A stretch of DNA of 21,828 nt from CAZKEG01 sp964601575. Lineage in GTDB: Bacteria; Desulfobacterota; Thermodesulfobacteria; Thermodesulfobacteriales; Thermodesulfatatoraceae. Both the position numbers and the translations under genes were made by a program. Numbering within the stretch: the stretch's first letter is position 1; each line of letters starts with the position of its first letter. The stretch spans positions 1 to 21,828 of the forward strand of contig CAZROA010000065.1 of assembly GCA_964601575.1 (NCBI GenBank), in the 5' to 3' direction. The notes below the pieces were generated by a model. It was not told where the DNA came from, searched no databases, and saw nothing but the letters and a program-made list of their open reading frames with translations. Shown here in pieces: positions 1 to 7,509 of the stretch.

Positions 1-74
1 GCTACGTTCATCTTCACTTTGGGAGTAATCCCCAAGTGACCCAATATTTGATAGACCAGGTATCGAGGGTCTAG
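1..74 (+). CDS. C-terminal tail of an unidentified gene (5' end outside window)
   Basis: The frame beginning at base 3 is open from the window edge to a TAG at 72-74 and encodes about 23 residues, starting YVHLHFGSNP and ending LIDQVSRV. The stop lies only 6 bases before the next ATG, and that gene's Shine-Dalgarno sequence overlaps this stop. This is the arrangement of a tightly packed operon, so I read it as the end of a real upstream gene. The fragment is too short to name. Confidence 0.5.
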   Translation, partial: YVHLHFGSNPQVTQYLIDQVSRV

Positions 75-80
75 GAGGAG

Positions 81-3047
81 ATGATGCTCTTAATCCTTTT
101 TTTGATATCTCTTCTAGCGTTACCGGTACAAGCCGCGGAGAGAAATCCCTTTTGGCAACTAGCTAAGGTCAAGGTCAATGCCTTTTTTAATGTCTCGGCC
201 CATCAGCTCAGTGGAGAGGCAGAGATTGAACTCCCTCCCAGACAGGTGGTCTGGATCAACGTCAAGAATTTGGCCCTTAAAAACGTATTACTGGCCTCAA
301 AAAGACTCACCCCGGAGATAGAAAACGGGGCCTTTCGGGTCATGGCCACCTCTCCCGGGCAAGTCTTAAAGATTCGGTTTACCGCGCGTTTTGTCCGGGG
401 GGAAAACCTGCTCTCCCCCAAAGGGATTGTCCTTACGGAAAATTGGTGCCCGAGTGTGAAAGGTCTGGCCTTTTACGATCTACGGGTAGTTGTCCCCAAG
501 AGATTTAAGGCCGTGGCCCCGGCGGATAAGATCTCGGTCAAACGCCGCCGGACAGCCTATTATCACTTCATCTTTCCCCATCCTTCCGGCCCGCCTCCGC
601 TTATTGCCGGGCGATATTTTTATTTTGAAAAGAAAAGACACGGGCTGACCATAAGCGTTTATCTCCTGGAAAACGACCCCAAATTGGCCAGACTATACCA
701 AGACAAGGCCTTGGCCTTTATCCGAAAGTACAGCAAGCTGTTCGGGCCTTATCCGTATAAACGCTTCGCCGTGGTCGAAAACATATTCGAGACTGGTTAT
801 GCCTTCCCTACCATGACCCTTTTAGGACGCGCCGTGTTGAGACTGCCCTTTATCCCGGATACTTCCCTGCGTCACGAGATACTGCATAACTGGTTTGGTA
901 ATGGTGTGTATGTGGATTGGGATAGGGGTAACTGGAGTGAAGGTCTGGTGACTTATCTAGCCGATCATCAACGGGCTGAGGAACACCATGAAGGGGCCTC
1001 TTATCGGCATCAGCTCTTGGTGAATTATCAGAGTTACGTATCCTTTGAGAAGGCCTTCCCCCTTAAGGACTTTCGAGGAAGATATGATCGGGCCTCTCAG
1101 GCCATTGGTTATGCCAAAGGGGCCATGTTCTTCCATATGTTACGCCGCGAGTTGGGGGATAAGGTCTTTTTTAAAGGGCTTAGGACCTTTTATGAGAAAT
1201 ATCTTTTTCAAACCGCCAGTTGGGAGGATCTGGAACACACCTTTGAAGGGGTCTGTCAGAGAGATCTTTCCGAATTTTTCAAACAGTGGCTCAACCGGGC
1301 TGGACTGCCTGAACTCTTTCTTTATCGCGAGAGGGTCATCCGGCTGAAAAAAGAAAAATATTTGGTAGGCCTTACCGTTACCCAGCGCGAGCCTTATTAT
1401 CGGCTAAGGGTGCCCTTGGTCGTGGTCTCTGATAAAGAGACCAAACACCTAGAAGTAGAACTTTCTGGCCCGCGGACCAGGGTAGATGTAAAGATCTCCG
1501 GCCATCCAAAAGAGGCCCGGCTTGATCCGGATTATGACGTCGCCCGTCATCTCTCAGAATCGGAGTTCCCTCCGGTGATCTCTCGATTATTAGGGGCCAA
1601 GCAAGGACTGGTGATCCTGACCCGCAAACGCGAGATAAATATTTACCGACCGTTGATAAGTTTTCTCCGAGAACATCACTTTACCTTGGAGACCGACCCT
1701 ATTGATCCGGAAAGCATCTTGCGCCCCATCGTCTATCTAGGAGAAGTCCCTCCCAAGCTTAGACCTTTGTTTGGGGAGATGAAAGGTGGAGATTTTTGCC
1801 TTGAAATTCAAGAAAACCCTATAGATCCAGATCTCATCATTGCCAGGGCCAAGGCCCAGGAGGCCCGAGAAATAGAAGCCGTCTTGCGGAAACTGCCCCA
1901 TCTCGGTCGTTATCAGATGATATGTAGTCAAAAAGGGCAGATCACCCACAAGAAAGAGGCGATCTATGAACGAGGGATAAAGGTCCTTCTCTCTGGAGAG
2001 ACAAGGGGCATAGCCCTTCACAGTCTTGAACCCTTAGAGGCCATTGCCCGGGCCGTGTCTCTGAGCAAGATTATCTTTTTGGGGGAAGAACACGATCGTT
2101 ACGAGCATCACCTGGCCCAATTGGCAGTGATCAAGTGGCTTCACCAAAACAGACACAAAATCGCCATTGGGATGGAGATGTTCCAACGCCCCTTTCAACA
2201 GGTCTTGGATGATTATCTTGCCGGGCGGATTGACGAACTCGAATTCCTCAAGCGAAGTCAATATTTCAAGCGTTGGGGTTATAATTGGCGGATGTATAAG
2301 CCCATTTTGGACTATGCCCGGGAAGAAAAGATCCCAGTGGTGGCCCTTAACATACCACAGGAAATAACGGACAAAGTGGCCAAAAAAGGACTTAAGGCCC
2401 TCAGTGCAGAAGAAAGGGCCCAACTCCCTCAAATAGACTTCGAAAACCTGGCTTATAAAGAGTACCTACGCTGGGTCTATAAAAATCATCCGGAACAAAA
2501 GAAAGAGATCAAGGATTTTGAGTGTTTTTATCAGGCTCAATTGCTCTGGGATGAAGGTATGGCTGAAACCATTGCCTCTTATCTCAAAGAACACCCCGAC
2601 TATCAGATGGTTGTCTTGGTGGGCAAGGCCCATGTGATGTACGGCTACGGTATCCCTTCCCGGGTAGCCCGCAGGGGATATGATTCCTACAGTATTGTCC
2701 TCCTTGGCGGTGAGGAGTCCTTAGAACCGGGAATGGCTGACTATGTCCTCTTCCCCAAACCCAAAGCCCCTCCCTTCTTTGCCCATTTAGGGGTTTTGGT
2801 TGAAGAGGGTTTTGGCGGCCTAAAGATAGAAAAGGTCTTCCCTCATGAACCAGCTGCCAAGGCTGGTCTCAGGAAGGGAGACGTGATCATCGAGGCCGAT
2901 GGCCTTCCGATACGCAATGTGGCTGATCTTAAGTTGATCCTCTATCAGAAGAAACCAGAAGACAAGGTCAGACTTCGCCTCAAACGGGGTGGTTTTTTAA
3001 AGACCGTGGTGGTAGGGCCTTTTAAGGCCCCTCAAAAACCTTTTTAG
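81..3047 (+). CDS. Exported M1-like metallopeptidase / ChaN domain / PDZ domain fusion protein
   Basis: The 988-residue protein opens with a signal peptide (hydrophobic residues 3-15, likely cut after VQA or AA near 18-19), so it should act in the periplasm or at the envelope. Residues about 20-440 resemble M1 gluzincins: HEILH at 265-269 with NWFGN behind it, a likely third zinc ligand Glu287 in NWSEGL, and YAKGA with Tyr344 where the transition-state tyrosine of the family lies. The exopeptidase GAMEN motif is not seen; its place holds GYAFPTM (239-245). Residues about 650-890 match the ChaN family (DUF399, haem-binding lipoproteins in Campylobacter), with FLGEEHD around His671 and MEMFQRP. 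Residues about 902-980 form a PDZ domain. There is no lipobox. The SD AGGAGG at 73-78 would suit the second ATG at 84 as well. Domains are confident; activity is inferred. Confidence 0.85.
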   Translation: MMLLILFLISLLALPVQAAERNPFWQLAKVKVNAFFNVSAHQLSGEAEIELPPRQVVWINVKNLALKNVLLASKRLTPEIENGAFRVMATSPGQVLKIRFTARFVRGENLLSPKGIVLTENWCPSVKGLAFYDLRVVVPKRFKAVAPADKISVKRRRTAYYHFIFPHPSGPPPLIAGRYFYFEKKRHGLTISVYLLENDPKLARLYQDKALAFIRKYSKLFGPYPYKRFAVVENIFETGYAFPTMTLLGRAVLRLPFIPDTSLRHEILHNWFGNGVYVDWDRGNWSEGLVTYLADHQRAEEHHEGASYRHQLLVNYQSYVSFEKAFPLKDFRGRYDRASQAIGYAKGAMFFHMLRRELGDKVFFKGLRTFYEKYLFQTASWEDLEHTFEGVCQRDLSEFFKQWLNRAGLPELFLYRERVIRLKKEKYLVGLTVTQREPYYRLRVPLVVVSDKETKHLEVELSGPRTRVDVKISGHPKEARLDPDYDVARHLSESEFPPVISRLLGAKQGLVILTRKREINIYRPLISFLREHHFTLETDPIDPESILRPIVYLGEVPPKLRPLFGEMKGGDFCLEIQENPIDPDLIIARAKAQEAREIEAVLRKLPHLGRYQMICSQKGQITHKKEAIYERGIKVLLSGETRGIALHSLEPLEAIARAVSLSKIIFLGEEHDRYEHHLAQLAVIKWLHQNRHKIAIGMEMFQRPFQQVLDDYLAGRIDELEFLKRSQYFKRWGYNWRMYKPILDYAREEKIPVVALNIPQEITDKVAKKGLKALSAEERAQLPQIDFENLAYKEYLRWVYKNHPEQKKEIKDFECFYQAQLLWDEGMAETIASYLKEHPDYQMVVLVGKAHVMYGYGIPSRVARRGYDSYSIVLLGGEESLEPGMADYVLFPKPKAPPFFAHLGVLVEEGFGGLKIEKVFPHEPAAKAGLRKGDVIIEADGLPIRNVADLKLILYQKKPEDKVRLRLKRGGFLKTVVVGPFKAPQKPF

Positions 3048-3056
3048 GAGGAAGAG

Positions 3057-3398
3057 GTGCAAGCCTTTGTCGTAGATCATCTCAAAAAAGACGAATTAGA
3101 AAGGTTGCGGGGCATTATTAAAGACTTTGCCTATCCTTCGGCCCTGGATGATATCTTTTGGATCCCTATTCCAGAACATCTGCTTACACCCACGCAGGCG
3201 GCACACAAGGAATGTCAACCGCATTTCTTTGCCGTAGAATTTGGAGAGGACTTTATAAGCTTTGAATTCTTGGCCAGGACACACCAACGCATCCGGTGTG
3301 ATTGTATCAGCCCGGCGACACCCCAACAAAAGGTCTATTTATTAGAACTGGCCAAGGAGATTTTTGCCAAGGCAGAGGTGGAGATGAAAAGCCATTAA
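3057..3398 (+). CDS. Conserved-looking small hypothetical protein, 113 residues
   Basis: I do not recognise this family. The gene starts with GTG 9 bases after the stop of the peptidase fusion, and the preceding AGGAGGAAGAG overlaps that stop, so the two genes are probably cotranscribed and coupled. The product is soluble, with no signal peptide or membrane segment. It has a charged N-terminal helix (7-23), a central hydrophobic/aromatic part, and two groups of possible metal ligands: His50-x2-Cys53-x2-His56 and Cys81-x-Cys83. A C-terminal helix (88-110) follows. Metal binding is only a suggestion from residue spacing. The gene ends just before a GC-rich hairpin shared with the convergent HU gene. 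Confidence 0.65.
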   Translation: MQAFVVDHLKKDELERLRGIIKDFAYPSALDDIFWIPIPEHLLTPTQAAHKECQPHFFAVEFGEDFISFEFLARTHQRIRCDCISPATPQQKVYLLELAKEIFAKAEVEMKSH

Positions 3399-3416
3399 GG
3401 GCGGGGGGACCCGCCC
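3399..3416. terminator. GC-rich hairpin between convergent genes
   Basis: A perfect 7-bp stem, GGGCGGG (3399-3405) with CCCGCCC (3410-3416), closes a four-base GGGA loop. It starts one base after the stop of the 113-residue protein and lies 8 bases beyond the HU stop on the other strand, so it could serve both directions. Neither strand has a proper T-tract after the stem, so strong intrinsic termination is uncertain. Confidence 0.45.
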
Positions 3417-3423
3417 GTTCATC

Positions 3424-3696
3424 CTAACTGACGGCTTCTTCTAATTTGCTCCCTGGTTTGAATTTGACCACTTTGCGGGCTGGAATCTTGATTTGCTCTC
3501 CAGTACGGGGGTTACGACCCATTCTTTCCGCACGTTGAGAGACACTAAAGGTCCCAAAACCTACTAGGGTGACTTTGTCCCCCTCTTTTAAGGCCTCGGT
3601 CACCGCTTCCATGAAGGCATTTAAGGCCTTTTCCGCTGTAACTTTTGGCAAATCAGCAATCTCTGCCATTTTGGCCACCAATTCTGCCTTATTCAT
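3424..3696 (-). CDS. hup: HU family DNA-binding protein
   Basis: This 90-residue protein is a full-length member of the HU/IHF family, which binds and bends DNA as a dimer and compacts the nucleoid. The sequence shows the helical dimerisation body [14 protein letters not shown] (1-14), the turn VGFGTFSV (45-52), and the DNA-contacting arm with GRNPRTGE (60-67), including the conserved NP pair whose proline intercalates into DNA. VVKFKPG (75-81) follows. No IHF-specific extension is seen, so HU is the better name. The start is set by AAGGAGGT about 8 bases upstream of the ATG. It is a single-gene unit downstream of the M24 gene on the same strand, separated by about 100 bases that hold a possible promoter. 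Confidence 0.95.
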   Translation of the reverse strand: MNKAELVAKMAEIADLPKVTAEKALNAFMEAVTEALKEGDKVTLVGFGTFSVSQRAERMGRNPRTGEQIKIPARKVVKFKPGSKLEEAVS

Positions 3697-3752
3697 AAAG
3701 CCAACCTCCTTTTAATAAGTTCTAAATGGAGCTCGATGCCGTAGTTTCTTGA

Positions 3753-3781
3753 TACTTAGGGGAAAATTACTCTAAGGTCAA
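3753..3781 (-). promoter_or_regulatory. Possible promoter of the HU gene
   Basis: Read on the minus strand, TTGACC (3781-3776) is followed after exactly 17 bases by TAAGTA (3758-3753), about 57 bases before the HU start codon. The -35 match is good and the spacing ideal, but the -10 box is poor, so this is tentative. Confidence 0.3.
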
Positions 3782-3799
3782 CCAAATTTTTGTTTGGGT

Positions 3800-4978
3800 T
3801 TAGGCCTTCAAAAAGAGAAGTTCCCTGGGGAAAAGGGTTAATCTCTCTGCCCCTTGAGAGGTAATCAAAAAGGTATCCTCAAGGCCGATCACTCCTATCC
3901 CGGGTAAATGGCACTTGGGCTCTAAGGCGATCACCATTCCGGGCTCAAAGGGCACCTTCACCTTGGGGGCCACCGGCGGCCATTCGTCTATTTCAAGCCC
4001 TACTCCATGGCCGATAAAGTTTACTCCCTCTTCACCATGGGCCATGAGGCACTTGCCAAGCCCCAGGGCCTCGGCTTGTTCCATGGCCTGGTGATAAAAT
4101 TTTTCGATCAAAAGACCAGGGGACAATTCTTTTTCTAAAAAGCTTATCAAAGAGCAAATCTTTTTATAAAGATCTATTAAGTCCTGAGGGAGGCTTTCGC
4201 AAGCAAAAATCCTGGTCTGATCCACCATGTAACCTTCGTACCAGCCGGCATAATCAATCAAGATTAATTCGCCTTTCTTAAGCCTTTTTACCCCAGGCCC
4301 TTGGGGATAGCCCCATACTCCAGGGCCTCCTTGACCGGTGGTCAAGTAAGAGGGTACAGCCGCTGAGTCTCCGAAGAGCAAATGACCATAGGCCAATTCT
4401 TGGTGCCAAGCGTAGGTCCTGGTATAAGCCGGATGTCCTCTTTTTCGTAGTTCAGCCTCAAAAAGGCCGGCGGCTTCAAGTTCACTCATTCCTGGTCTTA
4501 ATTTTGGCAAGAAGGCCTCTAGGGCCTCGGCCAACATAGAGGCCGCCTGCCGGAGACATTCTATTTCATAAGGAGACTTACGGGCTCTAAGGGCCCAAAG
4601 AAGGGGAGTCAGATCAGAAAGCTCGAATTCGGCAAGGAGGTCTTGATAATAAAAAAAGACGCGGGCCGGTAGACGGTCGTACTCAAGGCCTATCCTTTGG
4701 AGGCCTAAGTCCTTCAAAAAACCCGGTAGTTGACGCAGAGAACGAAAGGAGATGATCTCAGAGACCTTGGCTTCTTCTTTGGCCCGCCCCAAGGTCCGAT
4801 AGACTAGGAGATAGCTCTCTTCTCTTTCGGTAACTACCAGATGGCCATCGACAAAGGTCCCGGAGAGATAAAATATGTTCAAAGGGTAACGGACTAAGGC
4901 CCCGTGAAGGCCCTTTTCTCTGAGTTTGGCCGCCAGAAGACGTAGGCGGGATCTAATTTCCTGGACACCCGGAGGCAT
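3800..4978 (-). CDS. M24 family metallopeptidase (Xaa-Pro aminopeptidase-like)
   Basis: This 392-residue protein has the two-domain layout of the aminopeptidase P/prolidase family, which removes N-terminal residues before proline or splits Xaa-Pro dipeptides, usually in the cytoplasm. Residues 8-130 form a creatinase-type N-terminal domain, and residues about 135-385 the pita-bread catalytic domain. All five dinuclear metal ligands are visible: Asp242 (LIDYAG), Asp253 (VDQTR), His324 (IGHGVG), Glu353 (ALEPK) and Glu367 (GLEDT). No signal peptide is present. The start overlaps the last 26 bases of the upstream lytic transglycosylase gene and has only a weak Shine-Dalgarno, which points to translational coupling. 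Substrate specificity cannot be told from sequence alone. Confidence 0.88.
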   Translation of the reverse strand: MPPGVQEIRSRLRLLAAKLREKGLHGALVRYPLNIFYLSGTFVDGHLVVTEREESYLLVYRTLGRAKEEAKVSEIISFRSLRQLPGFLKDLGLQRIGLEYDRLPARVFFYYQDLLAEFELSDLTPLLWALRARKSPYEIECLRQAASMLAEALEAFLPKLRPGMSELEAAGLFEAELRKRGHPAYTRTYAWHQELAYGHLLFGDSAAVPSYLTTGQGGPGVWGYPQGPGVKRLKKGELILIDYAGWYEGYMVDQTRIFACESLPQDLIDLYKKICSLISFLEKELSPGLLIEKFYHQAMEQAEALGLGKCLMAHGEEGVNFIGHGVGLEIDEWPPVAPKVKVPFEPGMVIALEPKCHLPGIGVIGLEDTFLITSQGAERLTLFPRELLFLKA

Positions 4979-5801
4979 AACCCAATCTTTCCGCTACCTT
5001 GAGGATGGTTTCGGCATAGGGTTGGCTATTATTGTAAGTCTTGATGACCTTGATCTTTTCTGGATACGAAAGCCCAGCCCGCCAGCCGTGTTTGGCCAGA
5101 TAATTGGCCATGCTGGCCAAGGCGTCTTCTAATTCAAAGAGGTTTATTTGTCCGTCTTGGTCCCAATCTATCCCATAAGAAAGCACGCTTGAAGGGACAA
5201 ATTGTGGCAGGCCAAAGGCCCCAAAGATAGAACCTTTGATGCTCAAGGGATCGAACTTTTCTCTCTGGGCCAGACGGAGTAAGGCACAGAGTTCATTAAA
5301 GGCCCAGCGGGCCCTTCGAGCCATAAAGGCCTTGAGCCTCTTTTCCTCCTCAGGAGTCAGATTTTCGGGTAAATATGGCCTTACCCTTTCCCAGTCGGCG
5401 GAAAGGGCCATGCTGGCCAAGACATTGAAAGTGCGATAACGACCGGTGTAATGGCCAAGATCGGTCTCCACCAAGAACATGGCCACCAAGATCTCTTTAG
5501 GTACACCGTATCTTTTTTCTAAGGAGAGCAAGAAGTCTTTATAATCGCGGAGAAAATTTTGGGCCTTGGCTATCCTTTCCGGGGCTAAGAAACGATCATA
5601 GGGGAGTTTGTATTCATCATGGAGTAGTTTACGGGGCATCACCTGGGGTAAGAATCGGGCCTCGGAGCGGTTCAAAAGGGCATCGATATAGCGGGGCTCA
5701 AATCCCCTGGCAATTAATTGATCACGCAAAGGAGCCAAAGGAGAAGCCCACACCCCCGTGGCCCACCCAAAAAAAAGGACCAAGGCAAGCCAATTTTTCA
5801 T
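4953..5801 (-). CDS. MltB-like lytic murein transglycosylase (GH103/SLT_2)
   Basis: This 282-residue protein carries a signal peptide (hydrophobic 4-18, likely cut VWA|S near 19) but no lipobox cysteine, so it should be a soluble periplasmic form. It matches the MltB/Slt35 family, which cleaves the MurNAc-GlcNAc bond of peptidoglycan to give 1,6-anhydromuropeptides. Glu112 in FLVETDLGHYTG is the expected catalytic acid/base. ARRARWAFNELCALL (161-175) and GAFGLPQFVPSS (194-205) are family blocks. DWDQDGQINLFE (212-223) matches the Ca2+-binding EF-hand loop known in Slt35. The start overlaps the stop of the response regulator by ATGA, and the 3' end overlaps the M24 gene by 26 bases, so the three are one operon. 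Confidence 0.9.
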   Translation of the reverse strand: MKNWLALVLFFGWATGVWASPLAPLRDQLIARGFEPRYIDALLNRSEARFLPQVMPRKLLHDEYKLPYDRFLAPERIAKAQNFLRDYKDFLLSLEKRYGVPKEILVAMFLVETDLGHYTGRYRTFNVLASMALSADWERVRPYLPENLTPEEEKRLKAFMARRARWAFNELCALLRLAQREKFDPLSIKGSIFGAFGLPQFVPSSVLSYGIDWDQDGQINLFELEDALASMANYLAKHGWRAGLSYPEKIKVIKTYNNSQPYAETILKVAERLGYASGCPGN

Positions 5802-6160
5802 ATAATACCGGCCTTAGAGAGAATACTTTTAAATTCGGCAAAAGTAATGGGTTTCTTTACGTAATAGGCGTAAGGTATAGCCGCTATTTTCTCCCGCGTT
5901 TCCGCGTTGACCAGGCCGGTGAGGAAAATAATCGGTCTTTCCCGGTCTTCTTCTCGGATACGACGGGCCAGTTCGTAACCATTTAATTTGGGGATTTTGA
6001 TGTCTAAGAGATAAAGCACAAAAGGCCCTTCGGTGGAAAATTTGGCCAGCCCCATCTGACCATCTACCGCGATCACCGGTTCAAAACCTAACATGGAGAC
6101 AAACTCGGACAAGATCTCTTGGATGCTCGGTTCATCTTCCACAATAAGGATCTTTTTCAC
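5798..6160 (-). CDS. Stand-alone response-regulator receiver domain protein
   Basis: This 120-residue protein is a CheY-like receiver with no output domain. It has the acidic pocket Glu8/Asp9 (VEDEP), the phospho-acceptor Asp53 (LLDIKIPKLNG), Thr81 (FLTGL) and Lys103 before Pro104 (VKKPI), so it should be phosphorylated by a histidine kinase. No kinase is encoded in this window. It starts with GTG, preceded by GGAGGGG on the minus strand, and is first in an operon with the lytic transglycosylase (ATGA overlap) and the M24 peptidase. It may act through a protein partner; a tie to cell-wall turnover is suggested only by position. Confidence 0.9.
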   Translation of the reverse strand: MKKILIVEDEPSIQEILSEFVSMLGFEPVIAVDGQMGLAKFSTEGPFVLYLLDIKIPKLNGYELARRIREEDRERPIIFLTGLVNAETREKIAAIPYAYYVKKPITFAEFKSILSKAGII

Positions 6161-6339
6161 CTAGCGCCCCTCCTGCCCTTTTATAAAAGCATTTTAACTT
6201 TAAAAAAGTTAGTTTTAAAAAGAATTTTTGATGCTTTGTGAAAGATAAATCTCGAATATGGAAGCTTTTATCATAAAAATTCGTAAAGGGAAAATTTTTT
6301 ATTTCCAAAATTTTGGGTCGTGGTAATAAATATCTGAAA
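6161..6339. promoter_or_regulatory. AT-rich divergent intergenic region with nested inverted repeats
   Basis: This region separates the receiver operon (-) from the M20 gene (+) and must hold promoters for both. It contains the palindrome CTTTTATAAAAG (6178-6189), an outer inverted repeat AAAGCAT/ATGCTTT (6186-6192 and 6231-6237) and an inner AACTTT/AAAGTT pair (6197-6211). No convincing -35/-10 pair stands out because the stretch is so AT-rich. Confidence 0.4.
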
Positions 6340-7506
6340 ATGGGTTCGATAAAGGTCTCTCCTGATCTGGTCTCCTGGATGATCACCATCCGTCGGACTC
6401 TGCACCAATGGCCGGAGTTGGCCTACGAAGAGGTCCGTACAGCAAGACTTATATCGGACAAATTAAAAGAACTCTCTATCCCTCATCAGACAGGCCTGGC
6501 CAAGACCGGAGTGGTGGCTGAGTTAGGGAAAGAAGGTCCTTTGGTGGCCTTGCGTGCTGATATGGACGCCTTGCCCTTGTCCGAGGAGACCGGGCTTCCC
6601 TTTGCCTCTAAAGTCCCTGGAGTAATGCATGCTTGCGGACATGATGGTCACGTAGCCATGCTCCTTGGGGCTGCGGCCTTACTTTGCCAAGATCCTCCAC
6701 CAGGGCGGGTAAGGTTCATCTTTCAGCCGGCAGAGGAAAAAGGAGCCGGGGCCAAGGCTATGATCAAAGAAGGGGTCCTAAAGGGGGTTTCGGCCATCTT
6801 TGGCGGCCATATTGATCGACACTTCAAGGTAGGAGAAATCGCCATTAACGAAGGCCTCATCTGTGCCTATACCGATAGTTTTTTCATTGAAATACAAGGC
6901 AAAGGCGGCCATGCGGCCTGGCCTCACGAGGCCGTGGATGCCATTGTCGTGGGCTCACTCCTAGTGATGAGTATTCAGACCATCGTCTCCAGAGAGGTAA
7001 ATCCGGCCTATCCTTGTGTGGTAACCGTGGGACGTTTTACCGGAGGTTCGGCCCATAACGTCATCGCCGAAAAGGCCCTATTGGAAGGGACCATTCGTTC
7101 CACCCATAAGGAGGTCAGGGAACGGATCATTCAAGGGATTAAACGTATCTCTCGAGGGGTGGCCACCCTCCATCGGGCCCAAGTAAAGGTCAAGATCAAA
7201 GAAGGGTATCCTCCGGTGATCAATACCCCGGAAGAGGCCCAGTTGGCCAGAGAGGCAGCCTGTTTGGTGGTGGGTGAAGGAGGAGTAGTCCAACAGACTC
7301 ACCCAAGCCTTGGAGGAGAGGACTTTGCCTTTTATCTCCAGAAGGTTCCGGGTTGTTTTGTCCGTTTAGGCGCGGTCAAGGCTGGGCTTGAGGGCATTCC
7401 AGCCCATAGTCCACGGTTTGATTTCGACGAAGGGGTATTACCCATCGGGGCGGCCTTTTTGGCCACTGTGGCCAGGCTTGCAATCCAAAGGTTGAGAGGA
7501 GAATAG
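6340..7506 (+). CDS. M20D family amidohydrolase (N-acyl-amino acid hydrolase type)
   Basis: Family members hydrolyse N-acyl amino acids or similar amides (hippuricase, IAA-amino acid hydrolase, N-acetyl-diaminopimelate deacetylase) with two metal ions. From the ATG at 6340 the protein has 388 residues. Visible ligands are Cys99 and His101 in HACGHDGH, Glu133 after the catalytic Glu132 in QPAEEKGAGA, His157 in FGGH, and His356 in HSPRFDF. GGEDFAFYLQ and the lid-domain GGHAAWPHEAVDAI fit the family. An in-frame TTG at 6313 would add nine residues; neither start has a clear Shine-Dalgarno, and I prefer ATG by codon type and family length. The TAG stop is immediately followed, in the same frame, by the YbdK-like gene. 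The exact substrate is unknown. Confidence 0.88.
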   Translation: MGSIKVSPDLVSWMITIRRTLHQWPELAYEEVRTARLISDKLKELSIPHQTGLAKTGVVAELGKEGPLVALRADMDALPLSEETGLPFASKVPGVMHACGHDGHVAMLLGAAALLCQDPPPGRVRFIFQPAEEKGAGAKAMIKEGVLKGVSAIFGGHIDRHFKVGEIAINEGLICAYTDSFFIEIQGKGGHAAWPHEAVDAIVVGSLLVMSIQTIVSREVNPAYPCVVTVGRFTGGSAHNVIAEKALLEGTIRSTHKEVRERIIQGIKRISRGVATLHRAQVKVKIKEGYPPVINTPEEAQLAREAACLVVGEGGVVQQTHPSLGGEDFAFYLQKVPGCFVRLGAVKAGLEGIPAHSPRFDFDEGVLPIGAAFLATVARLAIQRLRGE

Positions 7507-7509
7507 ATT
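7495..7509 (+). promoter_or_regulatory. Shine-Dalgarno sequence and candidate AUU start of the YbdK-like gene
   Basis: AGAGGAGA (7495-7502) lies at the very end of the M20 gene, straddling its final codons. Its AGGAG core (7497-7501) is 5 bases from ATT at 7507, the codon right after the M20 stop. This is good spacing for initiation at a rare AUU, while the later candidates CTG (7519) and TTG (7543) lie too far away to use it. Confidence 0.4.

Noticed and set aside
2034..2432. Antisense open frame of 132 codons inside the ChaN domain
   Set aside because: The plus-strand domain is clear; the reverse frame has no features of a real protein.
3780..3800. AACCAAA/TTTGGGTT hairpin as terminator of the M24 gene
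   Set aside because: The stem has a bulge and is AT-rich, no T-run follows on the minus strand, and it overlaps the possible -35 box of the HU promoter.
6132..6389. Minus-strand open frame across the divergent intergenic region
   Set aside because: It overlaps the starts of both the receiver and the M20 gene, is Lys/Phe-rich by AT bias only, and has no SD.
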